This document shows, one piece after another, positions 36,102 to 43,783 of a stretch of DNA of 55,044 bases. The position numbers and the translations under genes were made by a program. Source of the DNA: Nostoc sp. CCCryo 231-06 (GTDB lineage Bacteria > Cyanobacteriota > Cyanobacteriia > Cyanobacteriales > Nostocaceae); assembly GCA_023522315.1 (NCBI GenBank), contig JAHCSU010000063.1, positions 1 through 55,044 of the forward strand, written 5' to 3'. Every line of letters starts with the position of its first letter. Position 1 is the stretch's first letter. The notes beneath the pieces are model-generated. The model worked only from the letters and a program-made list of their open reading frames with translations. It searched no databases and was not told the origin of the DNA.

Positions 36102-36121
36102 TCTTAAGTGTCTTAACTTTC
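36102..36121 (-). repeat. Inverted 20-bp copy of array unit
   Basis: TCTTAAGTGTCTTAACTTTC is the exact reverse complement of bases 35922-35941 in the tandem array. The two arms are about 160 bp apart and could pair in single-stranded DNA or RNA, or serve as binding sites in opposite orientation. It lies about 220 bp upstream of the precursor gene. Confidence 0.8.
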
Positions 36122-36338
36122 CTTGCACACAAACTTAATTAATGATATATGTTTAATGGCTAAAACAATAGGACTTACCCAACTAGTAGATTAACTCAAG
36201 GTAAAAGTTGTCAAAAGTCCAGAATATAGATTTTTTGACGATTCAGAATTGACTATTGACCATTGACAACCTCAACTCAACTAGAAATCTACTAAACATA
36301 GCTTTAGTCTGACAAATTTTCCCAAAGGAAAAATAACA

Positions 36339-36494
36339 ATGTATACAAATACAGCCGAAGTATCAGATATCCAAGTATTGCCATTCTTCGCACGCTTCTT
36401 GCAAGAGCAATCTACAACTGAGAAGCCAGATACTACTACCCCTCCTCCTCCTCCTTTTACTTTCAAGTTTCCTTCTGATTTAGAAGACCGTTAA
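36339..36494 (+). CDS. mdnA: Microviridin-type graspetide precursor peptide
   Basis: A 51-residue peptide with the microviridin leader helix motif PFFARFL at residues 15-21, which recruits the ATP-grasp ligases. The C-terminal core TFKFPSDLEDR (41-51) keeps the microviridin spacing. T41 to D47 and S46 to E49 would form the two lactones, and K43 to D50 the lactam. The residue at the inhibitory position is Phe42, which predicts chymotrypsin- or elastase-type targets. Unusual points are a run of five prolines just before the core, Asp rather than the common Glu as lactam partner, and a C-terminal Arg in place of an aromatic residue. An AAAGGAA ribosome binding site lies 8 nt before the ATG. Two matching ligase genes follow on the same strand. 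Confidence 0.93.
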   Translation: MYTNTAEVSDIQVLPFFARFLQEQSTTEKPDTTTPPPPPFTFKFPSDLEDR

Positions 36495-36653
36495 GGGGTC
36501 AATAACTAAAAATATCCTACACCTATATACAGATGTGTAAGCAGGGGGGAGAATCCAACTTCATCTCAATAAATGAGAGAGTTGCAGTTATGAACTAACT
36601 GAAAACTACTTCTGGAAGTGCGATCGCTCCATATTGCAGTATTGATAATATAC

Positions 36654-36674
36654 AGGCGATCGCCTTTATTTTTT
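36654..36674 (+). terminator. Weak hairpin and T-run after precursor gene
   Basis: The palindrome AGGCGATCGCCT, built on a HIP1 octamer, is followed by TTTATTTTTT. The possible stem is short (four pairs with a four-base loop), so it may only attenuate transcription between the precursor and the ligase genes. Such attenuation is common where a RiPP precursor is needed in excess. The rest of 36495-36772 shows no second precursor. Confidence 0.35.
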
Positions 36675-36772
36675 AGATTACCTACTTCTTGAAGAACTTA
36701 AATATCTAGAGAAAAACTTCTTTAGGTATTCCTTAACATCTAGCTGCTAAAAACGAAGCTAGAAAATTTTTT

Positions 36773-37765
36773 ATGCACCTGTCGCGTGACATTGTTTTAT
36801 TAATCACCCACAGTGGTGATTTCTTCACAATAGATAGAGTGGCACAAGCCTTGTCAAAAAAAGGGGTAAAACCGATTCGCCTTGACACCGATAAGTTTCC
36901 CCAACAAGTGCAATTAGTAGCACACTTTGACGAATCCAGAAGCTATCACACTATAGAATATGGCAATTACTCTATCAGCACAGAGCAGGTGCAAACTGTA
37001 TGGATGCGGCGCATTTGGGAACCAGAACTAAGTTCACAATTAGCTCCAAAGTTCCGAGAAGCTTGTGTTAGAGAATCAAAAGCAACCTTAGATGGTTTTT
37101 GGGACAGTCTTAGAGAGGCTCGTTGGGTAGATGATCTAGAGCGGATAAATTATGCAAATAATAAGCTGCGGCAACTGCGGATTGCCTCTGAGATAGATTT
37201 CGTCATTCCCCAGACTCTTGTAACAAACAAAGCTGAGTCAGCACGAGAGTTTTTCGCGCAAGTCAAGGGTAAAATGGTGAGCAAATTATTAACTGCTCTT
37301 TCCCGCAGTATGGAAGCTAACTCCTCTCTCTTTCTTTACACCAGCATCGTCAAAAAAGAAGACTTAGAAGATGCCGAGTCACTGCGCTATTGCCCAATGA
37401 TTTTTCAAGAGCAAATCCCCAAGCAGCAAGAATTGCGAGTGGTGTATGTGAATGGCAATGTATTTGTGGGGGCGCTAAATGCAGATGTGTATGCAGCAGC
37501 CAAAGTTGATTGGCGTAAACCAGGTGTTGAGGTTGGCGCATGGCAACACCACCAGCTTCCTGATGAAATAGTTCGTCGTCTCAAAGCCTTTATGGGGAGA
37601 TTTGGGTTGTTATTTGGAGCATTAGATTTCATCCTCACACCATCAGGCGAATACGTCTTTTTGGAAATCAACCCTATGGGAGAATGGGGAATGCTAGAGA
37701 AAGATTTAGACTTGCCTATTGCAAGTGCGATCGCAGATGCCCTACTTCAAACAAAAGAAGAATGA
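36773..37765 (+). CDS. mdnB: ATP-grasp graspetide ligase, MdnB/MvdC-like
   Basis: 330 residues. The start HLSRDIVLLITHSGDFFTID and the RLDTDKFP segment match the microviridin ligase group that closes the omega-amide (lactam) ring. The ATP-grasp core has KMVSKLL, a YCPMIFQEQIPKQQELRVVYV strand pair and the metal-binding end FLEINPMGEWGMLE. It should join Lys43 to the acidic residue near the end of the precursor core after the lactones have formed. The ATG used has no obvious ribosome binding site. It lies 278 bp after the precursor gene and 34 bp before the second ligase. The split of roles between the two ligases is assigned from remembered family starts, not a search. Confidence 0.9.
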   Translation: MHLSRDIVLLITHSGDFFTIDRVAQALSKKGVKPIRLDTDKFPQQVQLVAHFDESRSYHTIEYGNYSISTEQVQTVWMRRIWEPELSSQLAPKFREACVRESKATLDGFWDSLREARWVDDLERINYANNKLRQLRIASEIDFVIPQTLVTNKAESAREFFAQVKGKMVSKLLTALSRSMEANSSLFLYTSIVKKEDLEDAESLRYCPMIFQEQIPKQQELRVVYVNGNVFVGALNADVYAAAKVDWRKPGVEVGAWQHHQLPDEIVRRLKAFMGRFGLLFGALDFILTPSGEYVFLEINPMGEWGMLEKDLDLPIASAIADALLQTKEE

Positions 37766-37799
37766 TAAAGAATTAAATATTTGATACTTCCTACTTATT

Positions 37800-38777
37800 A
37801 TGACCGTATTAATAGTTACGTTTAGCCAAGACAACGAAAGCATTCCTCTAGTAATCAAAGAAATTGAGGCTAGAGGAGAAAAAGCATTTCGGTTTGACAC
37901 AGACAGATATCCCACCGAAGTCAAGCTAGATATTTACTCTGGTGATACTGAACAGGTAATTATTACTGATGGCGAACAAAAGCTCGATTTGAGTGAAGTG
38001 TTCTCAGTTTGGTATCGGCGGATGCGCTATGGGCAGAAAATATCTAACTCAATGGACAAGCAATATAGAGATGCGTCAATTAACGAATGTCGCGCCACTG
38101 TCAGAGGTATGATTGCCAGCCTCCAAGGATTCCACCTTGATAAAATGTCAAATGTCGATCGGGCTAATAATAAGCAACTACAGTTGCAAGTCGCACGACA
38201 AGTTGGACTTCTAACTCCACTTAGCCTGACTTCAAACAATCCTGAAGCAGTCAAGCAATTTGCTCAAGAATGTCAACAAGGTATAGTAACTAAGATGCTT
38301 TCTTCCTTTGCTATCTATGATGAGCAGGGACGAGAAAACGTGGTGTTTACTACTCCAATTACAGCTGATGATCTGGAGAATATGGAAGGGCTGCGTTTTT
38401 GTCCGATGACATTTCAAGAAAACGTGCCCAAAGCCCTGGAGTTGCGGACAACTATCGTCGGACACCGCGTATTTACTGCCTCCGTAGACTCGCAAAGCTT
38501 GTCAGGATCTACTTACGACTGGCGCAAAGAGGGGCTAGCTTTAGGTAAGAATTGGCAACCATACAACTTGCCAGAAGATATTGAGAAAAAGCTGCTCAAC
38601 CTGATGGCTGAGTTTGGCTTAAACTATGGAGCAATTGATATTATTGTCACCCCCGATGGCCGGCACATATTCCTCGAAGTTAATCCAGTCGGAGAATTTT
38701 TTTGGATGGAAATATATTCACCACACTATCCTATTTCGCAGGCGATCGCAGAAGTATTACTAACTAATAAAAATTAG
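37800..38777 (+). CDS. mdnC: ATP-grasp graspetide ligase, MdnC/MvdD-like
   Basis: 325 residues. It begins MTVLIVTFSQDNESIPLVI and has RFDTDRYPTEVKLD, typical of the ligase that makes the two omega-ester (lactone) rings in microviridins. Other landmarks are VWYRRMRYG, KMLSSFAIYDEQG, FCPMTFQENVPKALELR and the C-terminal FLEVNPVGEFFW, which carries the Mg-binding Glu and Asn. It should act first on the precursor, joining Thr41-Asp47 and Ser46-Glu49. No GNAT acetyltransferase gene (MdnD) follows; a LamG-patatin gene does, 201 bp later. That gap shows no other feature. Confidence 0.93.
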   Translation: MTVLIVTFSQDNESIPLVIKEIEARGEKAFRFDTDRYPTEVKLDIYSGDTEQVIITDGEQKLDLSEVFSVWYRRMRYGQKISNSMDKQYRDASINECRATVRGMIASLQGFHLDKMSNVDRANNKQLQLQVARQVGLLTPLSLTSNNPEAVKQFAQECQQGIVTKMLSSFAIYDEQGRENVVFTTPITADDLENMEGLRFCPMTFQENVPKALELRTTIVGHRVFTASVDSQSLSGSTYDWRKEGLALGKNWQPYNLPEDIEKKLLNLMAEFGLNYGAIDIIVTPDGRHIFLEVNPVGEFFWMEIYSPHYPISQAIAEVLLTNKN

Positions 38778-38978
38778 AGTATTGTTTATTTTTTTCTCCA
38801 CCATAAAGGTACTAAGTTCAAAGATATGTTTGTCGAAATTTCTTTAGAGTAAAGTAGCAACCATATCTACATTACTTACCATTTTGGAAGTTAATAGTGA
38901 ATTTTCTGATTAAAATTATTAATATTTAAGACCTTATTTTAAAATTACGAAGTTATTTATATTGGAGATAAAATCCTT

Positions 38979-41069
38979 GTGACAAACCTAGCAGATACAC
39001 AAACAGTTTTAACATTTGATGGGGTAAATGATTATATAGATTTTGGCAGAAATGATATTGGCGGCGTTTTCGCTCAAGGGAGTTCAGCATTTACTGTTTC
39101 AGGATGGATAAATCCGCATGAATTAACAAATAAAGCTACCAGTTATGGAACTCGCAACGTATTCTTTGCACGTTCTTCAGAACGATACAGCGATAATTTT
39201 GAATTCGGCATCAGTGAAACAGGCAGCTTAGATGTTTATATTGATGAAACTGTGAGTAAGGGTATCAAAACCTTCGGTAATGGAGAATTAACTATAGGAG
39301 AATGGCACTTTTTTGCTATTGTTTTTAACAGTGGTGAAATAACAGTATATCTTGATAACCGTGTATACACAGATTCTCTTAGAGGTTCATCTTTAAACAA
39401 AGCAACAAGTTCTGTAACTCTGGGCGCAACTGTACACAAACAGGTCTATTTTAAAGGACAATTAGCAAACATTAGCGTTTGGAATTATCCCTGTACTCAG
39501 GTACAAATCCAGATCCAGCATTATGGGCTAATAGTCGGAGATGAAGAAGGATTAGTGGCTTACTGGAAATTAGATGACGGGCAAGGAACAACAGTCAAAA
39601 ACCAAATTGGAAAGTCTTATCAAGGAAATTTCCGTGGTAATCCTACTTGGGAGTTAGCAGAAATTCCATTTGCAACACAATCATCCAATCCAGTTCCGTT
39701 TGCAGCACCATCATCCAATCAAGAGGATATCCAAGAAGAGATCCAAATTGAAACACCAGTTATTCTTGAAGAAAATATCTCAACACTAACTACAACTTTA
39801 TTAGCAGCAACAGTACCGTTAGTAAGCGAAAAGGAAGACGAACCACAGGAAATTCAACAAACACAAATAAACACTGAAGAAACCGAGTTTGTCCCAACCT
39901 TGATAACTCTCAAGTCATACGACGAAGAAACCAAAACAGAGCAAATTGAAGATTCCGTTAATGTCCAACAAGCACAAACATTAACTCAGGAGGAACCGAC
40001 AGAAACTATGAATACAAAAGCCCAGCCCAAATATAAAATACTTTCCATTGATGGAGGAGGTATTCGGGGTATTATTCCTGCATTTATCCTAGCAGAAATT
40101 GAAAGGCGGACACAAAAGCCTATATTTAGTTTATTTGATTTAATTGCTGGCACTTCAAGCGGTGGAATTTTAGCACTGGGACTAACTAAACCCCGATTAA
40201 GTTCATCTGATGATTTGCCACTAGCTGAATATACTGCTGAGGCTCTCGTACAACTATTTCTTGAGTATGGAGTAGAAATATTTTATGAGCCATTATTTGA
40301 AAGAATACTTGGCCCAATAGAGGATATATTTCTCCAGCCCAAATATCCTTCTGAAAGCAAAACAGAAATTTTAAGAAAATATTTTGGTTACACGCTTATA
40401 GAAAATAATCTTAAAGAAGTTTTTGTAACTAGTTATGATATTGAGCAGCGAATTCCAATATTTTTGACAAACAAACTAGAAAAAGAAGAAAAAAAATCTC
40501 AAAAGTTTCGCAAGTTATGTTCAGGCTTTTCGCTCCTAGATGCAGCATTGGCAACGACTGCCACTCCGACTTATTTTGCTCCCCATCGTGTGATAAATAC
40601 TCAACATTCTAACAGTGCCTATACTTTAATTGATGGTGGAGTATTTGCTAATAATCCAGCCCATTTAGCTATTTTAGAAGCACAAATTAATAGTAAACGG
40701 CAAGAAAAAAAAGTCCTCAATACAGAAGATATTTTAGTAGTTTCTTTAGGTACAGGTTCGCCGACTAGTGCCTACCTTTATAAAGAAGTCAAAAATTGGG
40801 GACTCTTACAATGGGGAAGACCGCTTTTAAATATTGCGTTTGAGGGTGGTAGTGAAGTAGTATCTGGACAATTAGAACAGTTGTTTGAACCTAGCGATAA
40901 AGAAGGCAAAAGTTTTTATTATCGCTTTCAAACATTTTTAGATGAAGAACTAGAAGAAATAGACAATACCAAACTACAAAATACTCGTCAGCTACAAGCT
41001 TTAGCCCATCGACTAATTTCTGAAAAAAGTCAACAAATTGATGAACTATGTAGTCTTTTATTGGGCTAA
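38979..41069 (+). CDS. LamG-patatin fusion protein
   Basis: 696 residues from a GTG start with GGAG 11 nt upstream. Residues 1-215 form a LamG/concanavalin-like jelly roll (TFDGVNDYIDFG, FTVSGWINP, GEWHFFAIVFNSG, GLVAYWKLDDGQG), which usually binds carbohydrate or other ligands. A Glu/Gln/Thr-rich linker runs to about 343. The patatin domain has oxyanion DGGGIRG at 358-364, GTSSGG at 391-396 with the predicted nucleophile Ser393, and a DGGVFANNPA Asp motif. It is therefore expected to hydrolyse lipid or acyl esters, perhaps after binding a glycan. It lies in the graspetide gene row and ends in a strong terminator. A shortened paralogue sits at the opposite end of the island (1-1566). No signal peptide is evident. 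Confidence 0.9.
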   Translation: MTNLADTQTVLTFDGVNDYIDFGRNDIGGVFAQGSSAFTVSGWINPHELTNKATSYGTRNVFFARSSERYSDNFEFGISETGSLDVYIDETVSKGIKTFGNGELTIGEWHFFAIVFNSGEITVYLDNRVYTDSLRGSSLNKATSSVTLGATVHKQVYFKGQLANISVWNYPCTQVQIQIQHYGLIVGDEEGLVAYWKLDDGQGTTVKNQIGKSYQGNFRGNPTWELAEIPFATQSSNPVPFAAPSSNQEDIQEEIQIETPVILEENISTLTTTLLAATVPLVSEKEDEPQEIQQTQINTEETEFVPTLITLKSYDEETKTEQIEDSVNVQQAQTLTQEEPTETMNTKAQPKYKILSIDGGGIRGIIPAFILAEIERRTQKPIFSLFDLIAGTSSGGILALGLTKPRLSSSDDLPLAEYTAEALVQLFLEYGVEIFYEPLFERILGPIEDIFLQPKYPSESKTEILRKYFGYTLIENNLKEVFVTSYDIEQRIPIFLTNKLEKEEKKSQKFRKLCSGFSLLDAALATTATPTYFAPHRVINTQHSNSAYTLIDGGVFANNPAHLAILEAQINSKRQEKKVLNTEDILVVSLGTGSPTSAYLYKEVKNWGLLQWGRPLLNIAFEGGSEVVSGQLEQLFEPSDKEGKSFYYRFQTFLDEELEEIDNTKLQNTRQLQALAHRLISEKSQQIDELCSLLLG

Positions 41070-41077
41070 ATCGGGTT

Positions 41078-41122
41078 TCTTATATCTTGCACCAGATAAA
41101 CGGTGCAAGATATAAGATTTTT
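41078..41122 (+). terminator. Strong Rho-independent terminator
   Basis: A perfect 16-bp stem (41078-41093 with 41102-41117) encloses an 8-base loop and is followed by TTTTTAATTT. It starts 9 bp after the stop of the LamG-patatin gene and should end the graspetide transcript. The small membrane-protein gene and the ABC transporter gene that follow would then need their own promoter. Confidence 0.85.
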
Positions 41123-41197
41123 AATTTCTTCAAAAAAGAAATTAGTAATCACTCTCTTAGTCATGTTTTCACCTTATAAGGATTGTAGGTAAGTACA

Positions 41198-41605
41198 ATG
41201 GATGAACTCGTCAAAAAAATTGCTGGTTTGGGCCTTCCTGGTATACTTTTCGTGATTGCAACGTCTGCATCAGGGGGCAGTGTCGCCGCAGTTGTCGCTA
41301 TGCTTTCATCGCTGGGCGGGCCTTTGGGCTTGTTAGGAGGTTTAGGACTGCTTGGTCTGGTAGGCATTCTAGGGGAATATATCGGAGCATTTGGGATTGA
41401 AACCGTTCTCAAGTTCATTTATACAGAACGTAGCAAAACCGAATCTGTGAGATTTCTTCTCAAAGAAATTCAAGAATTACCCATTACAGATGACCTCAAA
41501 CTCAAACTGAAACATCATATTAGCCCAGTAGTTATTACTGAGCCTGGACAAGGCCCTACTCCGAGAACAGTAGAAATTGTTGATGACGAAGAGGTAGTAA
41601 TCTAG
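41198..41605 (+). CDS. Small Gly-rich membrane protein, unknown function
   Basis: 135 residues that I do not recognise as a named family. Residues 8-70 are very hydrophobic and rich in Gly, with GxxxG-like spacing (GGPLGLLGGLGLLGLVGILG), enough for two membrane helices. The second half is charged and soluble (ERSKTESVRFLLKEIQELP) and ends in an acidic tail. An AAGGA and a TAGGTAAG lie upstream of the ATG. The gene lies between a terminator and the ABC transporter gene. Possible roles are an accessory subunit of that transporter or a pore-like membrane effector; both are guesses. Confidence 0.65.
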   Translation: MDELVKKIAGLGLPGILFVIATSASGGSVAAVVAMLSSLGGPLGLLGGLGLLGLVGILGEYIGAFGIETVLKFIYTERSKTESVRFLLKEIQELPITDDLKLKLKHHISPVVITEPGQGPTPRTVEIVDDEEVVI

Positions 41606-41686
41606 TACATTCGATTTGATATTGCCTAGTCTCCTTTTTTAAGGAGGATTTAGGGGAATATAAAAATCTTCAATTTCAAAAACTAG

Positions 41687-41726
41687 AAATGGCCTCTGAG
41701 TCTAACTTAATTCTCAAAGGCCATTT
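41687..41726. terminator. Imperfect hairpin before ABC transporter gene
   Basis: Arms 41687-41700 and 41713-41726 pair with one mismatch (AAATGGCCTCTGAG type) around a 12-base loop. There is no clear T-run on the plus strand, so it may be an attenuator or mRNA structure rather than a terminator. A smaller CTCCTT/AAGGAG palindrome lies just upstream at 41631-41646. Confidence 0.4.
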
Positions 41727-41767
41727 CAAAATTAATAGTCTAATTAATAACGGCTTATCTTTAAAAT

Positions 41768-43783
41768 ATGCAAACTCCATCTGCGCGTGAGCAAAACACA
41801 ACAAACCCTTTTTCAGTGTTAACTCAATTTTGGGGAGATGTGAAAGTAGTTGCTCAACCTTATTGGTATCCAACAAAAGCAGACGGAAGAGCATTCGCAG
41901 ATGTGATTCGTTCGTGGGGAATGCTCATTGTTTTAGTATTATTAATAGTTTCAGTTATCGGTGTAAGTGCTGCAAATAGCTACTGGAATCGTTATGTAAT
42001 TGATATTGTTATTGAAGAGAGAGACCTTGACAAATATAACAGTACTTTATGGCTGTCCTGTTTAATTGTTTTAGTGATGGTCATCTTGGTAACTTTTTTG
42101 AGATATGTCAGAAAAAAAATTACTCTTGACTGGTATAAATGGTTAAATAATCATATTTTAGAAAAATATTTGAGTAATCAAGCTTATTATAAAATAAATT
42201 TTCAATCTGATATAGATAATCCAGATCAACGTCTATCTCAAGAAATAGAACCCATTACTAGTAGTGCCTTGAGATTTTCAAGCGCCTTACTAGAAAAAAT
42301 TTTAGAAATGGGAAGTGCTTTGATAATTCTCTGGACAGTTTCGCCACAAATAGCAATTTATCTAATTATTTATACAGTTATTGGTAATTCAATAGCTGTT
42401 TACTTGAATCAAGCAATAAATATAGTTAATCAACAAGAACTTGCGTTTAAGGCAGACTTTACTTATTGCCTAACTCATGTTCGCAATCACGCTGAATCGA
42501 TTGCTTTTTTTCAGGGAGAAGAGAAAGAACTAAATATAATTCAGCGACGATTTAATAATGTTATAGAAACTGCTGAACGGAGGCTGAGTTTGGAGAAAGG
42601 TCAAGACGCTTTTGGCAGAGCGTATCAGTCTGCTATTAGTGTATTTTCTATGTTTATTCTCACGCCTTTATTTATTCAGAATCAAATTGATTTTGGGGAA
42701 ATTAACCAAGTTAGCTTTGCTTGTTTTATGTTTTCTAATGCGTTGGGAGAGTTAATAGGTGAATTTAATATTTCCGGGCGATTTTCTAGTTATGTGAAGC
42801 GTTTAGCTGAATTTTCAGATGCTTTAGAAGCTGTTAGTAAACAACCAGATAATGTCAATACCATTCAAGTCATAGAAGAAGAACATTTAGCTTTTGAAAA
42901 TGTTACTTTACAAACGCCAAATTATGAGCAGGTGATTGTTGAAGATTTATCGCTCTCTGTTCAGCCAAGCGGAGGCTTATTGATTGTTGGCTCTAGCGGT
43001 AGGGGTAAAAGTTCTTTATTAAGAGCGATCGCAGGTTTATGGAACGCGGGAACTGGTCGTTTAGTGCGTCCTCCTCTAAAAGAAGTCTTATTCTTACCCC
43101 AACGGCCTTATATCATTTTGGGTACTTTGCGCGAACAATTACTCTATCCGCATACAGACCGGAAAATGAGCGATAGCGAACTCGAACAAATTTTGCAACA
43201 AGTTAACTTACAACACTTGCTTACCCGTGTAAAAGGCTTTGATACAGAAGTTCCTTGGGAGAATATATTGTCTTTAGGAGAACAACAACGTCTGGCTTTC
43301 GCACGACTATTAATTACTCATCCTAGTTTCACCATATTAGATGAAGCAACCAGTGCTTTGGATTTAACTAATGAAGATAATTTATATCAACAGCTAAAAG
43401 AAACTAAAACAACTTTTATCAGTGTTGGACATAGGGAGAGTTTATTTAACTATCATCAATGGGTTCTAGAGCTAAAAGAAGATTCCCATTGGCAACTTAT
43501 TTCTGTACAGGATTATCAGCGACAAAAAGCAATTGTCATTGCTCCATCTGAAAAAGCTCAAATTACGATAGATAGCTCCTCTGAACTCCAAATAAAACCA
43601 GAAATATCAGTAGCAATAGACACAATCGAAAAGCTCACTCATCAAGAAATTAAGGCATTAACAGACTATTCTCTTACCACCATTAGAAGCAGAGCAAGCC
43701 AAGGGAAGCCTATCACTACTAAAGATGGCGCAACCTACCGCTATGACAAAAATTCAAAGGTTTTGAAATGGGTGAGAGTTTAG
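41768..43783 (+). CDS. SbmA/BacA-like ABC transporter, paralogue of left copy
   Basis: 671 residues with the same layout as the protein at 1617-3647: a membrane domain in the first 310 residues, then an ATPase with Walker A GSSGRGKSS, LSLGEQQR, FTILDE and SVGHRE. A shared C-terminal extension ends in KWVR. Microviridin clusters normally include an ABC transporter (MdnE/MvdA), and this is the best candidate here, since no transporter with a C39 peptidase domain is present. The membrane half differs from the left copy much more than the ATPase half, which suggests a different cargo. The stop overlaps the start of the GUN4-domain gene by 16 bp. Confidence 0.88.
   Translation: MQTPSAREQNTTNPFSVLTQFWGDVKVVAQPYWYPTKADGRAFADVIRSWGMLIVLVLLIVSVIGVSAANSYWNRYVIDIVIEERDLDKYNSTLWLSCLIVLVMVILVTFLRYVRKKITLDWYKWLNNHILEKYLSNQAYYKINFQSDIDNPDQRLSQEIEPITSSALRFSSALLEKILEMGSALIILWTVSPQIAIYLIIYTVIGNSIAVYLNQAINIVNQQELAFKADFTYCLTHVRNHAESIAFFQGEEKELNIIQRRFNNVIETAERRLSLEKGQDAFGRAYQSAISVFSMFILTPLFIQNQIDFGEINQVSFACFMFSNALGELIGEFNISGRFSSYVKRLAEFSDALEAVSKQPDNVNTIQVIEEEHLAFENVTLQTPNYEQVIVEDLSLSVQPSGGLLIVGSSGRGKSSLLRAIAGLWNAGTGRLVRPPLKEVLFLPQRPYIILGTLREQLLYPHTDRKMSDSELEQILQQVNLQHLLTRVKGFDTEVPWENILSLGEQQRLAFARLLITHPSFTILDEATSALDLTNEDNLYQQLKETKTTFISVGHRESLFNYHQWVLELKEDSHWQLISVQDYQRQKAIVIAPSEKAQITIDSSSELQIKPEISVAIDTIEKLTHQEIKALTDYSLTTIRSRASQGKPITTKDGATYRYDKNSKVLKWVRV

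Larger units (their letters stand above)
35592..36338. other. Divergent intergenic region between the two pathways
   Basis: This 747-bp gap separates minus-strand aerA from the plus-strand graspetide precursor gene, so the promoters of both operons should lie in it. It contains a MITE-like element (35662-35767), a tandem repeat array (35844-35951) and an inverted copy of part of that array (36102-36121). It also has a GCGGAATGTGGG motif (36067-36078) shared with position 41-52. A TTGACA lies about 85 bp before the precursor ATG in a series of TTGAC steps, but I see no well-spaced -10 box. No conventional gene was found. Confidence 0.6.

Noticed and set aside
36281..36466. Minus-strand frame of 61 codons over the graspetide precursor
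   Set aside because: It is the antisense shadow of the precursor; its Gly/Val run is the complement of the proline codons. The plus-strand frame has the leader motif, core and ribosome binding site.
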